A stretch of 64,000 nucleotides of DNA from Thermoflexaceae bacterium (GCA_015075555.1 JABTUD010000001.1:1054001-1118000), one strand, 5' to 3'; counted from the stretch's first letter, positions 35,234-44,682 are shown. Notes: generated by a model not told the origin, from the letters alone. Numbers and translations are program-made.

Positions 35234-36652
35234 TTACGAAGAGCGCCAGCGCCGCGAAGCGGGAATGAAGGTGAACTCCTGCCCCGGCCGGGGGATGCTG
35301 ACCTGGGGCACCGAGGCGTCTCGCAGGCGCGCGGCCAGGGCCTGCTGGGCATCGGGCTCACCGTGGGCGAGGAAGATGGTTTCGGGCATGCCGGGGCCGG
35401 AGAGTGCCCACTTCACAAGCTCGGAGGCATCGGCGTGCGCCGAGAATCCATCGAGCGAGATCACGCGGGCGCGGACCGGGATGTCTTCGCCGTGCATGCG
35501 GATGGTGGTGGCGCCTTCGAGGAGCGCGCGGCCACGCGTCCCCACAGCCTGGTAGCCGGCGAGGGCGATGAGGTTCTTCGGGTCGCCGGCCAGCCTCCGC
35601 AGGTGGTGGAGAACGCGGCCCCCCGTGAGCATTCCGCTGGAGGAGATGATGATCCGGGGCCCGGGAAGATCGTTGAGGGCGCGCGACTCCTCGACGCTAC
35701 GGTGAAAGCGCACGTTGCGAGGGAAGATCGACCTGCTGGCGTGCCCGCCGACATCGCTGTCGAGCTCTTCGCTGCCCAGGTAGCGCTGGTAGATGCGGGT
35801 CACGTCGACGGCCATGGGGCTATCGATGTGGATGGGGATCTCGGGAAGGGCGCCGCTCTCCATCAATCTCCGGAGCATGAGCGTAACGAGTTGCACTCTC
35901 GCCACGGCGAAAGCAGGGATGAGCACTGTCCCGCCGCGGCGCACCGTTTCAGCGAGAGCGCGGCGCAGCTGCTCCTCGAGCGGGGTGTCTTCATGGAGGC
36001 GGTCGCCGTAGGTGGATTCGAGGACGAGCGCGTCGCAGGGTGGCGGCGGCACGGGATCGATGTGGAGGGGCATGTCGTAGCGGCCCACGTCGCCGCTGAA
36101 GACGACTGTGGCCCGGTAGCCGCCAGGGGAGGCCCGGACTTCGATATGGGCGCTGCCAAGGATGTGGCCGGCGCTCTGGTAGCGGACGGCGAAGGGGCCG
36201 CCAGGGTCAAGCCACTCGTCGAAGTCCACCGCCTTCATTCGCCTGAGGGCTGCCTCGGCATCGGCGGTGGTGAAAAGGGGGAGGGCAGGGTGGTGCTTGC
36301 TGTAGCCTTTGCGGTTGGCATACTCGGCGTCTTCTTCCTGGAGGCGAGCGGCATCGAGGAGCAGCACCTCGGCAAGTTCCAGGGTGGCGGGGGTCGCGTA
36401 GATCGGCCCACGGAATCCCTCACGCACGAGGCGAGGCAGGTAGCCCGTGTGGTCGATGTGGGCGTGGGTCACAAGCACTGCATCGAGCGAGCGGACGTCA
36501 AAGGCGGGGGGGCGCCAGTTGAGGAGGCGCAGTTCCTTCAATCCCTGGAAGAGGCCGCAGTCGATGAGAATGCGGTTGGCGCCGGCCGAAAGCAGGAAGC
36601 GGGAGCCGGTCACGGTACCGGCGCCGCCGTGGAAGGCGAGAGTGAGGTCCAC
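35234..36652 (-). CDS. Beta-CASP metallo-beta-lactamase RNA-processing nuclease
   Basis: 472 residues. Metallo-beta-lactamase motifs: THAHIDHTGYLP (about 61-72), GHILGSAH and FSGDVGR. The beta-CASP region follows: LESTYGDR, PAFAVARVQ, HIDSPMAV, IISSSGMLTGGR and the C-terminal SLDGFSAHAD plus FLAHGE. It matches bacterial CPSF73/YSH1-like ribonucleases. Starts at GTG, with TAACGT 6 nt upstream. 233 bp downstream before the nuclease gene contain no recognisable gene. Confidence 0.93.
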   Translation of the reverse strand: MDLTLAFHGGAGTVTGSRFLLSAGANRILIDCGLFQGLKELRLLNWRPPAFDVRSLDAVLVTHAHIDHTGYLPRLVREGFRGPIYATPATLELAEVLLLDAARLQEEDAEYANRKGYSKHHPALPLFTTADAEAALRRMKAVDFDEWLDPGGPFAVRYQSAGHILGSAHIEVRASPGGYRATVVFSGDVGRYDMPLHIDPVPPPPCDALVLESTYGDRLHEDTPLEEQLRRALAETVRRGGTVLIPAFAVARVQLVTLMLRRLMESGALPEIPIHIDSPMAVDVTRIYQRYLGSEELDSDVGGHASRSIFPRNVRFHRSVEESRALNDLPGPRIIISSSGMLTGGRVLHHLRRLAGDPKNLIALAGYQAVGTRGRALLEGATTIRMHGEDIPVRARVISLDGFSAHADASELVKWALSGPGMPETIFLAHGEPDAQQALAARLRDASVPQVSIPRPGQEFTFIPASRRWRSS

Positions 36653-36677
36653 GAGGCGACGTTACGTCCCGCGGCGG

Positions 36678-37028
36678 TTAGGCGACAGGCGTCCCCGACC
36701 GGGCGCGCGCACCGCGGTTGCCGTTCAGGGAGGGTTCGGACGGGGCCGGCGCGCGCATGAGGGCGACATAGTCGCCAACGCGGATATGGGCGAGCACGGG
36801 ACGGCGGAAGTGCGCGTCTTCATGTACAGCGTAGAGGTTCTGGCGGCCGCGCCTGGTGACGCAAACGATGCCGCCTTCTTCCAGGTCACGGATGATCCGC
36901 GCCACCTGCCGTTCGGTGATCCGGAGCGAGAGGGCGATCTCGCGCATGGTGGATTCGGGCGATTCAGCGATCATAAGAAGCACGGCGCCGTGGTTTGAGA
37001 CGATGTTCCATTCCTTCTTCTCTGGCAT
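36678..37028 (-). CDS. Winged-helix transcriptional regulator (MarR/ArsR-like)
   Basis: 116 residues from the ATG at 37028, with a GGGGGGAG Shine-Dalgarno 3-5 nt upstream. A single winged helix: VLLMIAESPESTMREIALSLRITERQVARIIRDLEEGGIVCVTRRGRQNLYAV. The tail is basic and disordered. It ends 25 bp before the beta-CASP gene start, so the two may be cotranscribed. A perfect palindrome (TGTCATGACA, 37080-37089) upstream may be its own operator. Confidence 0.82.
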   Translation of the reverse strand: MPEKKEWNIVSNHGAVLLMIAESPESTMREIALSLRITERQVARIIRDLEEGGIVCVTRRGRQNLYAVHEDAHFRRPVLAHIRVGDYVALMRAPAPSEPSLNGNRGARARSGTPVA

Positions 37029-37079
37029 TGCTCCCCCCTCAGCGATTCCGGCGTTGGGAATGCGGCCTTGTCCAGTTGT

Positions 37080-37089
37080 TGTCATGACA
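37080..37089. promoter_or_regulatory. Perfect 10-bp palindrome upstream of winged-helix regulator
   Basis: TGTCATGACA, next to an imperfect palindrome ACATACATGT (37086-37095). It is placed 51 bp before the regulator start, where autoregulation would act. Confidence 0.4.
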
Positions 37090-37214
37090 TACATGTCGCC
37101 GACTCCCTTCCAGAATGCGAGTACGGTAACAGGAGATAAGTGGCTATGACCAGAGGCCAGCCCGTGAATGCCACGTATCCATCCGCCGGGCGCCCGGCCG
37201 GGGCTGGGCCTGGT

Positions 37215-37243
37215 GGCAGAGGAGAGACGGCCCGGAGGGCCGC
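37215..37243 (-). terminator. Possible terminator after tsaD
   Basis: On the minus strand CGGCCC, 3 nt, GGGCCG, followed by a pyrimidine-rich TCTCTCCTCT. The U tract is weak, so this is tentative. Confidence 0.4.
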
Positions 37244-37245
37244 TG

Positions 37246-38232
37246 TTAGGCGGAGGCCCAGTTGTTGGTCGTGAAGATGTCTTCGTCCAGTGGGCTCCGT
37301 TCGCCGAGCGCGAACCGGTAGCAGGCGGCGGCGCCGATCATGGCGCCATTGTCGGTGCAGAACTTCGGCGGCGGGATGCGCACGGGGACCGGGCAGCGCC
37401 GCCGGAGCTCTTCGCGCAGCCTGGTGTTCGCGGCCACGCCGCCCGCAACGAGGACTTCGGCCGCACCGAGCTCGCGGGCAAGACGCGAGGTCTTCCCGGC
37501 GAGGACGTCGACAACCGCCTCCTGGAAGGCGTGGGCGATAGTGGGGACATCGTGCTTGCCGGCCCGGACGACGTGGAGGACGGCCGTCTTCAGGCCGCTG
37601 AAGCTGAAGTCATAGGTGCCCGGCATCCAGGCGCGGGGGAGGGTGAGCGAGGAGCTTTCGACGCGGGCGGCCTCCTTTGCCACGGCCGGACCGCCGGGGA
37701 AGGGGAGCCCGAGCAGGCGGCCGGTCTTGTCGAAGGCCTCGCCGGCGGCGTCGTCGCGGGTGCCGCCCAGCCGCTCGTACTGGCCGTGGCCGCGCATGAG
37801 GACGAGATCCGTGTGCCCGCCGGAGACGACGAGGCAGAGAGCGGGGAACTCCGGTTCGGGCCCTTCGACAAGCCAGTTGGCGTAGATATGCCCTTCGAGA
37901 TGATTGACGCCGAGGAACGGGAGCTCGCGTCCGTAGGCGAGGGACTTCGCGAAGTTGAAGCCCACGAGCAGGGAGCCGGCCAGCCCCGGTCCCCGCGTTG
38001 CGGCCACCGCATCAATGTCGTCGAGGGTGCACCCCGCGGCGTCGAGGGCTTCGCGGACGACGGGGACGATGGCCTGGAGGTGCTGGCGGCTGGCGACTTC
38101 GGGGACCACGCCGCCGTAGCGCGCGTGCAGGTCAACCTGGCTGGCGACAACGGAGGACGCGGCCATGCGGCCGTCCACCACGACGGCGGCGGCCGTTTCG
38201 TCACACGATGTCTCGATCGCCAGCAGCTTCAT
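37246..38232 (-). CDS. tsaD: tRNA N6-threonylcarbamoyladenosine transferase TsaD
   Basis: 328 residues. It makes t6A37 on ANN-decoding tRNAs with TsaB and TsaE. ASKHA fold: AIETSCDETAAAVV at the start, the metal-binding HLEGH (about 107-111), VSGGHTDLVLM, and GGVAANTRLR near the C-terminus. TACCCT 8 nt before the ATG. TsaB and TsaE are not in the window. Confidence 0.97.
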   Translation of the reverse strand: MKLLAIETSCDETAAAVVVDGRMAASSVVASQVDLHARYGGVVPEVASRQHLQAIVPVVREALDAAGCTLDDIDAVAATRGPGLAGSLLVGFNFAKSLAYGRELPFLGVNHLEGHIYANWLVEGPEPEFPALCLVVSGGHTDLVLMRGHGQYERLGGTRDDAAGEAFDKTGRLLGLPFPGGPAVAKEAARVESSSLTLPRAWMPGTYDFSFSGLKTAVLHVVRAGKHDVPTIAHAFQEAVVDVLAGKTSRLARELGAAEVLVAGGVAANTRLREELRRRCPVPVRIPPPKFCTDNGAMIGAAACYRFALGERSPLDEDIFTTNNWASA

Positions 38233-38295
38233 CAGGATCTAGGGTACACGCAGGATCTGCTTGAGCGGCAGGCGAGCGGAGGAACGGGCAAGCGA

Positions 38296-39465
38296 CTATC
38301 GGAGCCGGCGGGCGGCTTCGGCCAGGGTTTCCTCGGACTTCGAGAAGGTGAAGCGGACGAAATGGGCGCCCTCGTCGCGGTGCCTGTAGAAACTCGAGCC
38401 GGGAACGGCGGCGACACCGGCGTTCTCGATGAGGTGGCGGGCGAAGGCGACATCATCGCCGGGAAACCCGAGCCCGGTGAAGTCGGCCATGATGTAGTAC
38501 GCGCCCTCGGGGCTGTGGCAGCGGTAGCCCGATTCAAGGAGCGGGAGCAGCAACTGCTCGCGCTTGCGGGTGTACATCGCCCGCAGCTCGGGGTAGTACG
38601 CTTCGGCCTGTTCCATGGCGGTGGCCGCAGCCTCCTGGAGGGGCGCGGGCGCGCCCACGGTGAGGAAGTCGTGCACCTTGCGGATGGCGTTGCTGAGCGC
38701 GGGCGGAGCGAGCACGTATCCGAGCCGCCAGCCGGTGACGCTGAAGGTCTTGGAGAGGCCGCTGATGGTGATGGTGCGCTCATACATGCCGGGGAGGGTG
38801 GCCATGGGGATGTGGGGGCGGCCGTCATAGACGATGTGCTCGTAGATCTCGTCGGTGATGCAGAGCGCGTCGAACTCCTGGCAGAGGGCCGCCACCTGCT
38901 GCAACTCTTCGCGGGTGAAGACCTTGCCGCTGGGGTTATTGGGTGTGTTAACGATGATCGCCCGGGTTCGTTCGCTGAAAGCGGCACGGAGCTCCGCAGG
39001 GTCGAATGTGAAGCCGGGCGCGTGCAGCTCGACGAAGACGAGCTCGGCGCCGCTCATGGCGGCATCGGGGACGTAGTTCTCGTAGAAGGGTTCAAAGACT
39101 ATGACTTCATCGCCGGGTTCGACGACCGCCAGGAGGGTGGCCATCATCGCTTCGGTGGCGCCACAGGTAACGGTGATCTCGCGGGCGGGGTCGAAGTCGA
39201 GCTTGTAGTGGAGTTTGGTCTTTGCGGCGATGGCGTCCCTGAGCCGCGGGGCGCCCCAGGTGATGGCGTACTGGTTGAGGTCGGCGTTGATGGCATCTAT
39301 GGCGGCGCGCTTGATGAAGTCCGGGGCCGGGAAGTCGGGGTATCCCTGGGCGAGGTTGATGGCGCCGTGGAGCATGGCGAGCCTGGTCATTTCGCGGATG
39401 ACGGACTCGGTGAAGACGGCGGTACGGCGAGCGACGTGGGGGTGGGGGACTTCGGTGGGGAGCAT
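38296..39465 (-). CDS. Class I/II PLP-dependent aminotransferase
   Basis: 389 residues. Fold-type I aminotransferase: INLAQGYPDFPAP, TCGATEAMMATLLA, VNTPNNPSGKVFTREEL, and the Schiff-base Lys in ISGLSKTFSVTGWRLGYV (about 230-247), then FVRFTFSKSEETL. It most resembles aspartate/aromatic/kynurenine-type (KAT/YbdL) enzymes. The ATG at 39465 is supported by TACAAT 7 nt upstream; a longer frame adds 60 implausible residues. Confidence 0.9.
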   Translation of the reverse strand: MLPTEVPHPHVARRTAVFTESVIREMTRLAMLHGAINLAQGYPDFPAPDFIKRAAIDAINADLNQYAITWGAPRLRDAIAAKTKLHYKLDFDPAREITVTCGATEAMMATLLAVVEPGDEVIVFEPFYENYVPDAAMSGAELVFVELHAPGFTFDPAELRAAFSERTRAIIVNTPNNPSGKVFTREELQQVAALCQEFDALCITDEIYEHIVYDGRPHIPMATLPGMYERTITISGLSKTFSVTGWRLGYVLAPPALSNAIRKVHDFLTVGAPAPLQEAAATAMEQAEAYYPELRAMYTRKREQLLLPLLESGYRCHSPEGAYYIMADFTGLGFPGDDVAFARHLIENAGVAAVPGSSFYRHRDEGAHFVRFTFSKSEETLAEAARRLR

Positions 39466-39737
39466 CGCTGCGATTGTACTTCGTGGGCGGCCAGGGGCCG
39501 AAATGTCTGGCCGGGAACCGCGGAGCCAGCGAACGAGCTCCATTTGAACATAAGATCGCAAGACATCGCCAAGATTTCGTGGGAGAATGCGCTGCATGAG
39601 CGGCCCGCCAGCAGGGCAGGCGCCAGGGGACGGTGGTCTCCACACTTACCGGGTTCCCGGCGGGATGCTGGCCTCCGTACAATTGCAGAAGTTACAGACG
39701 GTTTACACGCCCGGCGTGAAATCCGAGCAAATGTTCG

Positions 39738-39767
39738 TTGACCTTATCCAAATGCGCTTCCTACACT
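39738..39767 (+). promoter_or_regulatory. Sigma-70-type promoter of the secreted repeat protein
   Basis: TTGACC (39738-39743), 18 bp, TACACT (39762-39767); transcription would start near 39774, with GATGAGGAG as Shine-Dalgarno. The 324 bp between the aminotransferase start and this gene (39466-39789) contain this promoter, the aminotransferase TACAAT box and an AT-richer stretch near 39680-39705. I see no other gene there. Confidence 0.65.
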
Positions 39768-39789
39768 GGCGACGATGAGGAGAGTACCC

Positions 39790-41391
39790 ATGGAGCGAAT
39801 TCGTATCCGTTACCTGGCGCTCGCCACGATGCTTGGCGCGGTGGCCATTCTGCCCTTTGCTGCGGGCGACGCTCATGCAGGCGCAGGCCGCCAGCATGAG
39901 CTGGTTGTGGCAAGGGCAGAGACGAACGCCTCGGTGCAGCCGGCGATCGTCTCGGGCAAGGAGAACACCAGCGCCATTGCCCAGAATCGCGGCACCGCCA
40001 ACGCGACCATCGCGATGGACATCTACACGCCGGGCGGTGTGCCCGTGCCATCGGCAAGCCGCGTGTTCCAGAACGTGCCCCCGGGCGGCACGCGGGTGTT
40101 CGCCCAGGCCACCAACGAAGGGCTGTCGACGGGCTTCCGCGGTGTTGGCATCCTTTCCAGTGACCAGCCGATCAATGCGCTGCTCGTCCGCGACATCGAA
40201 TCGGCAACGGGGCTGAAGTCGTACTCGATTCACAACGCCTATCCGTCGGGCGGGAACACGGTCACGCTGCCCTACATCAGCAACGCGCTCGATGGCGAAT
40301 ACAACACCCGGTTTGCGATTGCGAACACGGGCACCGCCGATGCCTGCGTCTCTGTGACCTATTCGTTCGTGCCGGGCGCCGGCGCGGTTGGAGCAGGCGG
40401 GCGCGCCCCGGTCACCGATACGGGGCCGGGCGGCACGGGCTGCACGACAGGCTACCGTGTGCCCGTGGGCGGGCAGATCACGTTCGCACCGACGGCGGGC
40501 GACGGCGCCACGCCGATGCCCTCGACGACATCGAACACGCTCATGGCTGCCACGGTCACGTCGACCGGCTCGCCGGTGACGGTCGCCGTGGACGCCTATG
40601 TGAGCAGCGGCCGCCGCAAGCTCGCCTCGTACGATGGGTTCATTGTCGGCGGAGCAGGCTCGACGACGGACGATATCGGGACTTCGATTGCAATCCCGCT
40701 GGCACTCAAGACGCCTGACGGTTACTACAGCCAGATCCTGCTTTCGAACACGAATGCGAGCGCGGCGACAGCGACGATTACCTACACCGGCAACACCGGG
40801 ACGCATTCGGTGAGCGTGAGCGTTCCCGCGAACGGCACCGCCAACCACAGTGTCTACAGCGACAGCACCGTGCCGGTGGGCTTTGTGGGCGCCGCCACCG
40901 TTACCTCGGACCTGCCCCTTGCGGCGGTGCTCTTCCGCGCGAAGATGACGACCGCCGGCAGCTACGTGGATGAGGACCTGTACACGGCTGTGAACGGCGT
41001 GCCGACCGACCGGGCAACAACGAAGGTACGCCTGCCGCTGGTGTTCCGGCGCGCCTATGCGTCGGGTGGCTCCTTTGGCTACAACAGCTGGGTTAGCGTG
41101 AGCGTGGCCGGCGGCGGAGCAGCCAGCCTGACGATCGAAACGGTGAACGACCCGACGTCGGGCGCCCCGGGCTGCGGGGCGGCCTACACGTCGACCGTGA
41201 CCAGGTCGATCACAGGGTCCTTCATCTTCTACCAGAACCTGGATTCGGATAACGGTTTCAGCCCCAACCCGAGCTGCTTCTGGGGGGGAATGACCATCAC
41301 AAGCGATGTGCCGATCATCGCCATCGCGGACGTCACCAACGACCTGAACGTGGGTGACAACGACGGCCTTTACAGCGGCTTCGGCGAGTAG
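39790..41391 (+). CDS. Secreted protein with four beta-sandwich-like repeats
   Basis: 533 residues from the ATG at 39790 (GAGGAG 8 nt upstream). A signal peptide (about 1-30, ending DAHAGAG) leads to four related blocks of about 110-130 residues. Each has an N-x-G-x-A-x-A-T/S pattern (QNRGTANATI, ANTGTADACV, SNTNASAATATI, VAGGGAASLTI) and ends in a TSD-P-I/L-A hydrophobic strand. There is no LPXTG motif or C-terminal helix. An S-layer-like, adhesin or appendage protein is possible. A flippase gene follows after a terminator. Confidence 0.75.
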   Translation: MERIRIRYLALATMLGAVAILPFAAGDAHAGAGRQHELVVARAETNASVQPAIVSGKENTSAIAQNRGTANATIAMDIYTPGGVPVPSASRVFQNVPPGGTRVFAQATNEGLSTGFRGVGILSSDQPINALLVRDIESATGLKSYSIHNAYPSGGNTVTLPYISNALDGEYNTRFAIANTGTADACVSVTYSFVPGAGAVGAGGRAPVTDTGPGGTGCTTGYRVPVGGQITFAPTAGDGATPMPSTTSNTLMAATVTSTGSPVTVAVDAYVSSGRRKLASYDGFIVGGAGSTTDDIGTSIAIPLALKTPDGYYSQILLSNTNASAATATITYTGNTGTHSVSVSVPANGTANHSVYSDSTVPVGFVGAATVTSDLPLAAVLFRAKMTTAGSYVDEDLYTAVNGVPTDRATTKVRLPLVFRRAYASGGSFGYNSWVSVSVAGGGAASLTIETVNDPTSGAPGCGAAYTSTVTRSITGSFIFYQNLDSDNGFSPNPSCFWGGMTITSDVPIIAIADVTNDLNVGDNDGLYSGFGE

Positions 41392-41416
41392 TCGGGCCGG
41401 CAGACCGGAATGACGT

Positions 41417-41444
41417 AGAAGGGGCGCCCGGGGGCGCCCCTTCT
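41417..41444 (+). terminator. Strong GC hairpin after the secreted repeat protein
   Basis: GAAGGGGCGCCC and GGGCGCCCCTTC form a 12-bp perfect stem with a tiny loop, 26 bp after the stop codon. The downstream U tract is poor (TGCATTG). Confidence 0.6.
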
Positions 41445-41526
41445 GCATTGGGCGCGCAGGCGCGCGAGGCCGCGCGCTGCACCTCCGCTGCCCCGCTTAG
41501 GGGGGCGCTGTCATAGGATGGGCAAC

Positions 41527-42846
41527 ATGTCGGTTGCCTTTGGCGGAATCGTAGCCTTCCTCTTCCGCGGCATTAACATCCTCGTAGGGTTCCTCACGCT
41601 GGTAGTGACAGCGAACGAGCTTGGCGTCTCCGGACGCGGCACGTTCGTCCTGGGCGCCACCGTGATCGGAGTTGTGGCGGCCATGTCGGGGGGCCTGACC
41701 GCATCAACCGCCTACCAGGTGTCCAACCGGAAGCGCGACCCGGGGACGGTGCTCGTCAACGGCAGCGCCCTGGCCGGGACCCTCGGCGCCCTGGCGGTAA
41801 TCGCCGGGATCGTGGCCGGCGAGGTGCTCACGGGCGAGCCCCGGGCAGTCGCGGTCTCTGTTGGGGCGAGTGCTGCTGCCGTAATCGTTACGACCGTTAT
41901 GGCGGGCGTCTACCTGGGCCACGGCGCGCTGGTGCGCTACAACATCACGCTTGTTCTGCCGCCACTGCTGTCGCTGGCGGCTATCGTGGTCACGACGGTC
42001 GCCTTCGGGCGGGAAACGCCAGGAGCGGCTCTCTGGGCGTTTGCCGCGGGGCAGTGGCTTGCGGTGCCGATCCTGCTGGCCACCGGCGCCCTGTCGTTCA
42101 TGCGTGGCATGAAGTTCGAGGGCAGCCTTGTCACTGCGATGCTGCGCTTCGGCGTGTTGGCCGGGCTTTCGAGCGCGGTCTCCTACCTGAACTACCGCGC
42201 GGACGCACTTGTGGTGGAGCGCTACGAGGGCACTCGCGGCGTGGGGGTGTATTCGATAGCGGTCTACATGGGTGAGGCCGTGTGGCAATTCAGCGGATCG
42301 CTTGCGCTCGCCACCTATTCCCGCGTCGGCTCGGCCACCCGGGAGGAAGCGATCGCTCTCACGACGCGCGTCATGCGCCACACGCTCGTGATCCTGGGCG
42401 CGGTGTGCCTGGGTTTGTTCGCGACCGCCGACATACTGGTGCGAATCCTGGACCCGGACTACGCATCGGCGGCCACGGCGCTGCGAATCCTGTTGCCCGG
42501 CGTTCTGCTGTACGGGCTCGCAGCGGCCTTTTCGGGCTACTACACGTACCAGCGGGGCAAGCCCTGGGCATCGGCACTGGTAGCAGGCACGGGGCTCGTC
42601 ATCGACATTTCGCTCGCCTTCGTGCTGGTCCCGGCCTATGGCATCAACGGGGCGGCACTGGCCAGTTCAATCGCCTACGCCGCCGCCATCCTCGGCGCGC
42701 TGGCCATCCTCATGGTGGCGTCCCGGGTTTCGCCAACGGCGATCTTCTGTCCCGGCAGGGCGGACATCGAGGACTACCGCGCGCTCTACCGTCGTGTCCG
42801 GGCGATGGCTGAAAGAGGACGCGGTTCTACCGCCCGGGCGCCATAG
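41527..42846 (+). CDS. Polysaccharide/oligosaccharide flippase (Wzx/MurJ-like, MATE superfamily)
   Basis: 439 residues with about 12-14 hydrophobic helices. Landmarks are RGINILVGFLTLVVTANELGVSGRGTFVLGATV at the start and GVYSIAVYMGEAVWQFSGSLALATYSRVGSA in the centre. It probably translocates lipid-linked sugar units across the membrane. TAGGAT 7 nt upstream favours the ATG at 41527 over the one at 41518. It overlaps the convergent ABC ATPase gene end by about 20 nt. Confidence 0.85.
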   Translation: MSVAFGGIVAFLFRGINILVGFLTLVVTANELGVSGRGTFVLGATVIGVVAAMSGGLTASTAYQVSNRKRDPGTVLVNGSALAGTLGALAVIAGIVAGEVLTGEPRAVAVSVGASAAAVIVTTVMAGVYLGHGALVRYNITLVLPPLLSLAAIVVTTVAFGRETPGAALWAFAAGQWLAVPILLATGALSFMRGMKFEGSLVTAMLRFGVLAGLSSAVSYLNYRADALVVERYEGTRGVGVYSIAVYMGEAVWQFSGSLALATYSRVGSATREEAIALTTRVMRHTLVILGAVCLGLFATADILVRILDPDYASAATALRILLPGVLLYGLAAAFSGYYTYQRGKPWASALVAGTGLVIDISLAFVLVPAYGINGAALASSIAYAAAILGALAILMVASRVSPTAIFCPGRADIEDYRALYRRVRAMAERGRGSTARAP

Positions 42847-43630
42847 CGCAGAGGTGCGGGTCGGGCGCGGGCAGCGGAATGGGCAGGCCCGTCACCGGGT
42901 CGGCAAGGACGATCATTGGGACGTTGAATACGCGCTCGAGTGCCCCCGGCTCGAAGACGCGCGCAGGTGGACCGTCCATCTCGACCTTTCCACGATTGAT
43001 GGCGATGGCACGGTCGGCAAAGCGGCCAGCGAGCGGCAGGTCATGGAGTACGGCGACGACGGTCATGCCCTCGTGATTGAGGCGCCGCAGGAGGTGCATC
43101 ACTTCGACCTGGTGCTGGATGTCCAGGAAGCTGGTCGGCTCGTCGAGGAGGAGGACTTTCGGCTGCTGGGCGAGGGCGAGCGCTATCCAGGCGCGTTGAC
43201 GTTCGCCGCCCGAGAGGCTACCAAGCGTCCTTTCGGCAAGGGTCTCAACATCGGCCGCGGCGAGTGCCCATTCGACCGCTTCGTAGTCGGCGCGCCCGGG
43301 GCGCTGAAGGAGCCCCTGGTGGGGATAGCGCCCACGCCAGGCGAGCTCGCGCACGGTGAGGTCGTTCCCGGCGTCGGGTGACTGGGGGAGGATGGCGAGA
43401 GTGCGCGCCACTTCGCGCGTGCTCATGTGACGGATATCGGTTTCGCCCAGCAGAACGCGGCCGCGGACAGGCTTCTGCAATCGCGAGAGGCCCCGCAGGA
43501 GGGTGCTCTTGCCGCTGCCGTTGGGGCCAACAATGGCGACCATTTCGCCCGCGTCGATTTCGAAGGAGACGCCGTCAATGACCAGGCGGCCATCGTAGGC
43601 CAGAGCGAGGTCGTGTGTTGTGAGTTTCAT
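42827..43630 (-). CDS. ABC transporter ATPase, BtuD/FecE type
   Basis: 267 residues from the ATG at 43630. Walker A GPNGSGKST (about 36-44), signature LSGGERQR, Walker B VLLLDEPTSFLD, H-loop AVLHDLPLAGR. The HMSTREVARTLAILPQ segment is typical of siderophore/haem/B12 importers. Its start overlaps the permease stop by 4 nt. Confidence 0.93.
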   Translation of the reverse strand: MKLTTHDLALAYDGRLVIDGVSFEIDAGEMVAIVGPNGSGKSTLLRGLSRLQKPVRGRVLLGETDIRHMSTREVARTLAILPQSPDAGNDLTVRELAWRGRYPHQGLLQRPGRADYEAVEWALAAADVETLAERTLGSLSGGERQRAWIALALAQQPKVLLLDEPTSFLDIQHQVEVMHLLRRLNHEGMTVVAVLHDLPLAGRFADRAIAINRGKVEMDGPPARVFEPGALERVFNVPMIVLADPVTGLPIPLPAPDPHLCAMAPGR

Positions 43631-44664
43631 CCGCGGGACTTCACCAGGTAGAGCAGGAACGGAGCGCCAATCCCGGCCGTGATGATGCCCATGGGGATTT
43701 CCGAGGGGCGGATGACGAGCCGGGCGGCAAGGTCGGCACCGGTAACCAGAATCGCGCCATAGAGCGCGGCCGCGGGGATGACGAGCCGGTTGTCGGTACC
43801 GACGGTGAACCGCGCCAGGTGAGGGCACACCAGCCCCACGAAACCAACGAGCCCGGCAATGGAAACAGCGCCGGCGGTGAGGAGCCCGGCGACGGCAAGG
43901 ACAAGCAGCCGGGTGCGGTCAGTCAGGACACCGAGCCCGGCAGCGACATCCTCGCCGAGAGCAAGGACATTGAGACGCCCCCCCAGCAGCGTGGCCCCGA
44001 GGAACGCGGGGACAAGGTATGGGAGGGCGGCCCGGAGTTCGCGCCACTCAGAGCCATAGAGCCCGCCGGCAAGGAAGCCGAGGCTTGTTTGAAGGAAGGT
44101 GCGGGAGCTCGAGAGCAGGCCCACGATGGCCGCACCGAAGAAGGCGGAGAGTGCGACGCCGGCCAGCGCAAGCCGCACGGGGGAGACCTGCCCCCGCCAG
44201 GCGACGAAGAAGAGGACGCCAGCCCCGGCGAGGCCGCCGGCCGCGCAGCTTAGCGCGACACCCCACTGCGGGACCTGCGGGTCAACGACGATGGCAATGG
44301 AGCTCGCAAGCCCGGCGGCGGCCGTAATGCCCAGGATTGCCGGGTCGGCCAGGGGATTGCGCGTGACCCCCTGGAGCAGGGCTCCGGCTGTAGCCAGGGA
44401 AGCGCCCACAAGGATTCCATCAACGAAGCGCGGCCACCGGATCTGCCAGACAACGCTGCGGGCGAAGGGGTCGGATTGCGATGTCAGGCCCGACCATACT
44501 TCAGCGGGGGAGAGGGTGATCGACCCCAGCATCATGTTGAGAAGGCCGAGGAGGGCCAACGCTCCCAGCCCGGCGGCGAGCACCGCAAGCGGCCCGGCGC
44601 GCAACATCGAACGCCGGGCAGGCGCTCTCCGCGGGTCAGCAGGCCGGGCTACCATCTCCGTCAT
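43627..44664 (-). CDS. FecCD/BtuC-family ABC permease
   Basis: 345 residues with about ten helices. Family landmarks are QIRWPRFVDGILVGASLATAGALLQGVTRNPLADPAILGITAAAG, RLVIPAAALYGAILVTGADLAARLV and the C-terminal PSEIPMGIITAGIGAPFLLYL. It forms the homodimeric channel for Fe-siderophore, haem or cobalamin. It lies 18 nt after the binding-protein gene. Confidence 0.93.
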   Translation of the reverse strand: MTEMVARPADPRRAPARRSMLRAGPLAVLAAGLGALALLGLLNMMLGSITLSPAEVWSGLTSQSDPFARSVVWQIRWPRFVDGILVGASLATAGALLQGVTRNPLADPAILGITAAAGLASSIAIVVDPQVPQWGVALSCAAGGLAGAGVLFFVAWRGQVSPVRLALAGVALSAFFGAAIVGLLSSSRTFLQTSLGFLAGGLYGSEWRELRAALPYLVPAFLGATLLGGRLNVLALGEDVAAGLGVLTDRTRLLVLAVAGLLTAGAVSIAGLVGFVGLVCPHLARFTVGTDNRLVIPAAALYGAILVTGADLAARLVIRPSEIPMGIITAGIGAPFLLYLVKSRG

Positions 44665-44682
44665 TCTAGTCCGGGCGGGGCC

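Noticed and set aside
35156-36760. Open frame of 534 codons antisense to the beta-CASP gene
   Set aside because: The beta-CASP motifs on the minus strand are decisive; the plus-strand frame has no domain.
37168-39741. Open frame of 857 codons on the plus strand
   Set aside because: It lies antisense to tsaD and the aminotransferase. Its composition (Gly, Val, Asp, Glu, Ala-rich) is what a reversed GC-rich coding frame gives.
39703-41448. Open frame of 581 codons on the minus strand
   Set aside because: Antisense to the secreted repeat protein; rich in Arg, His and Val with no recognisable fold.
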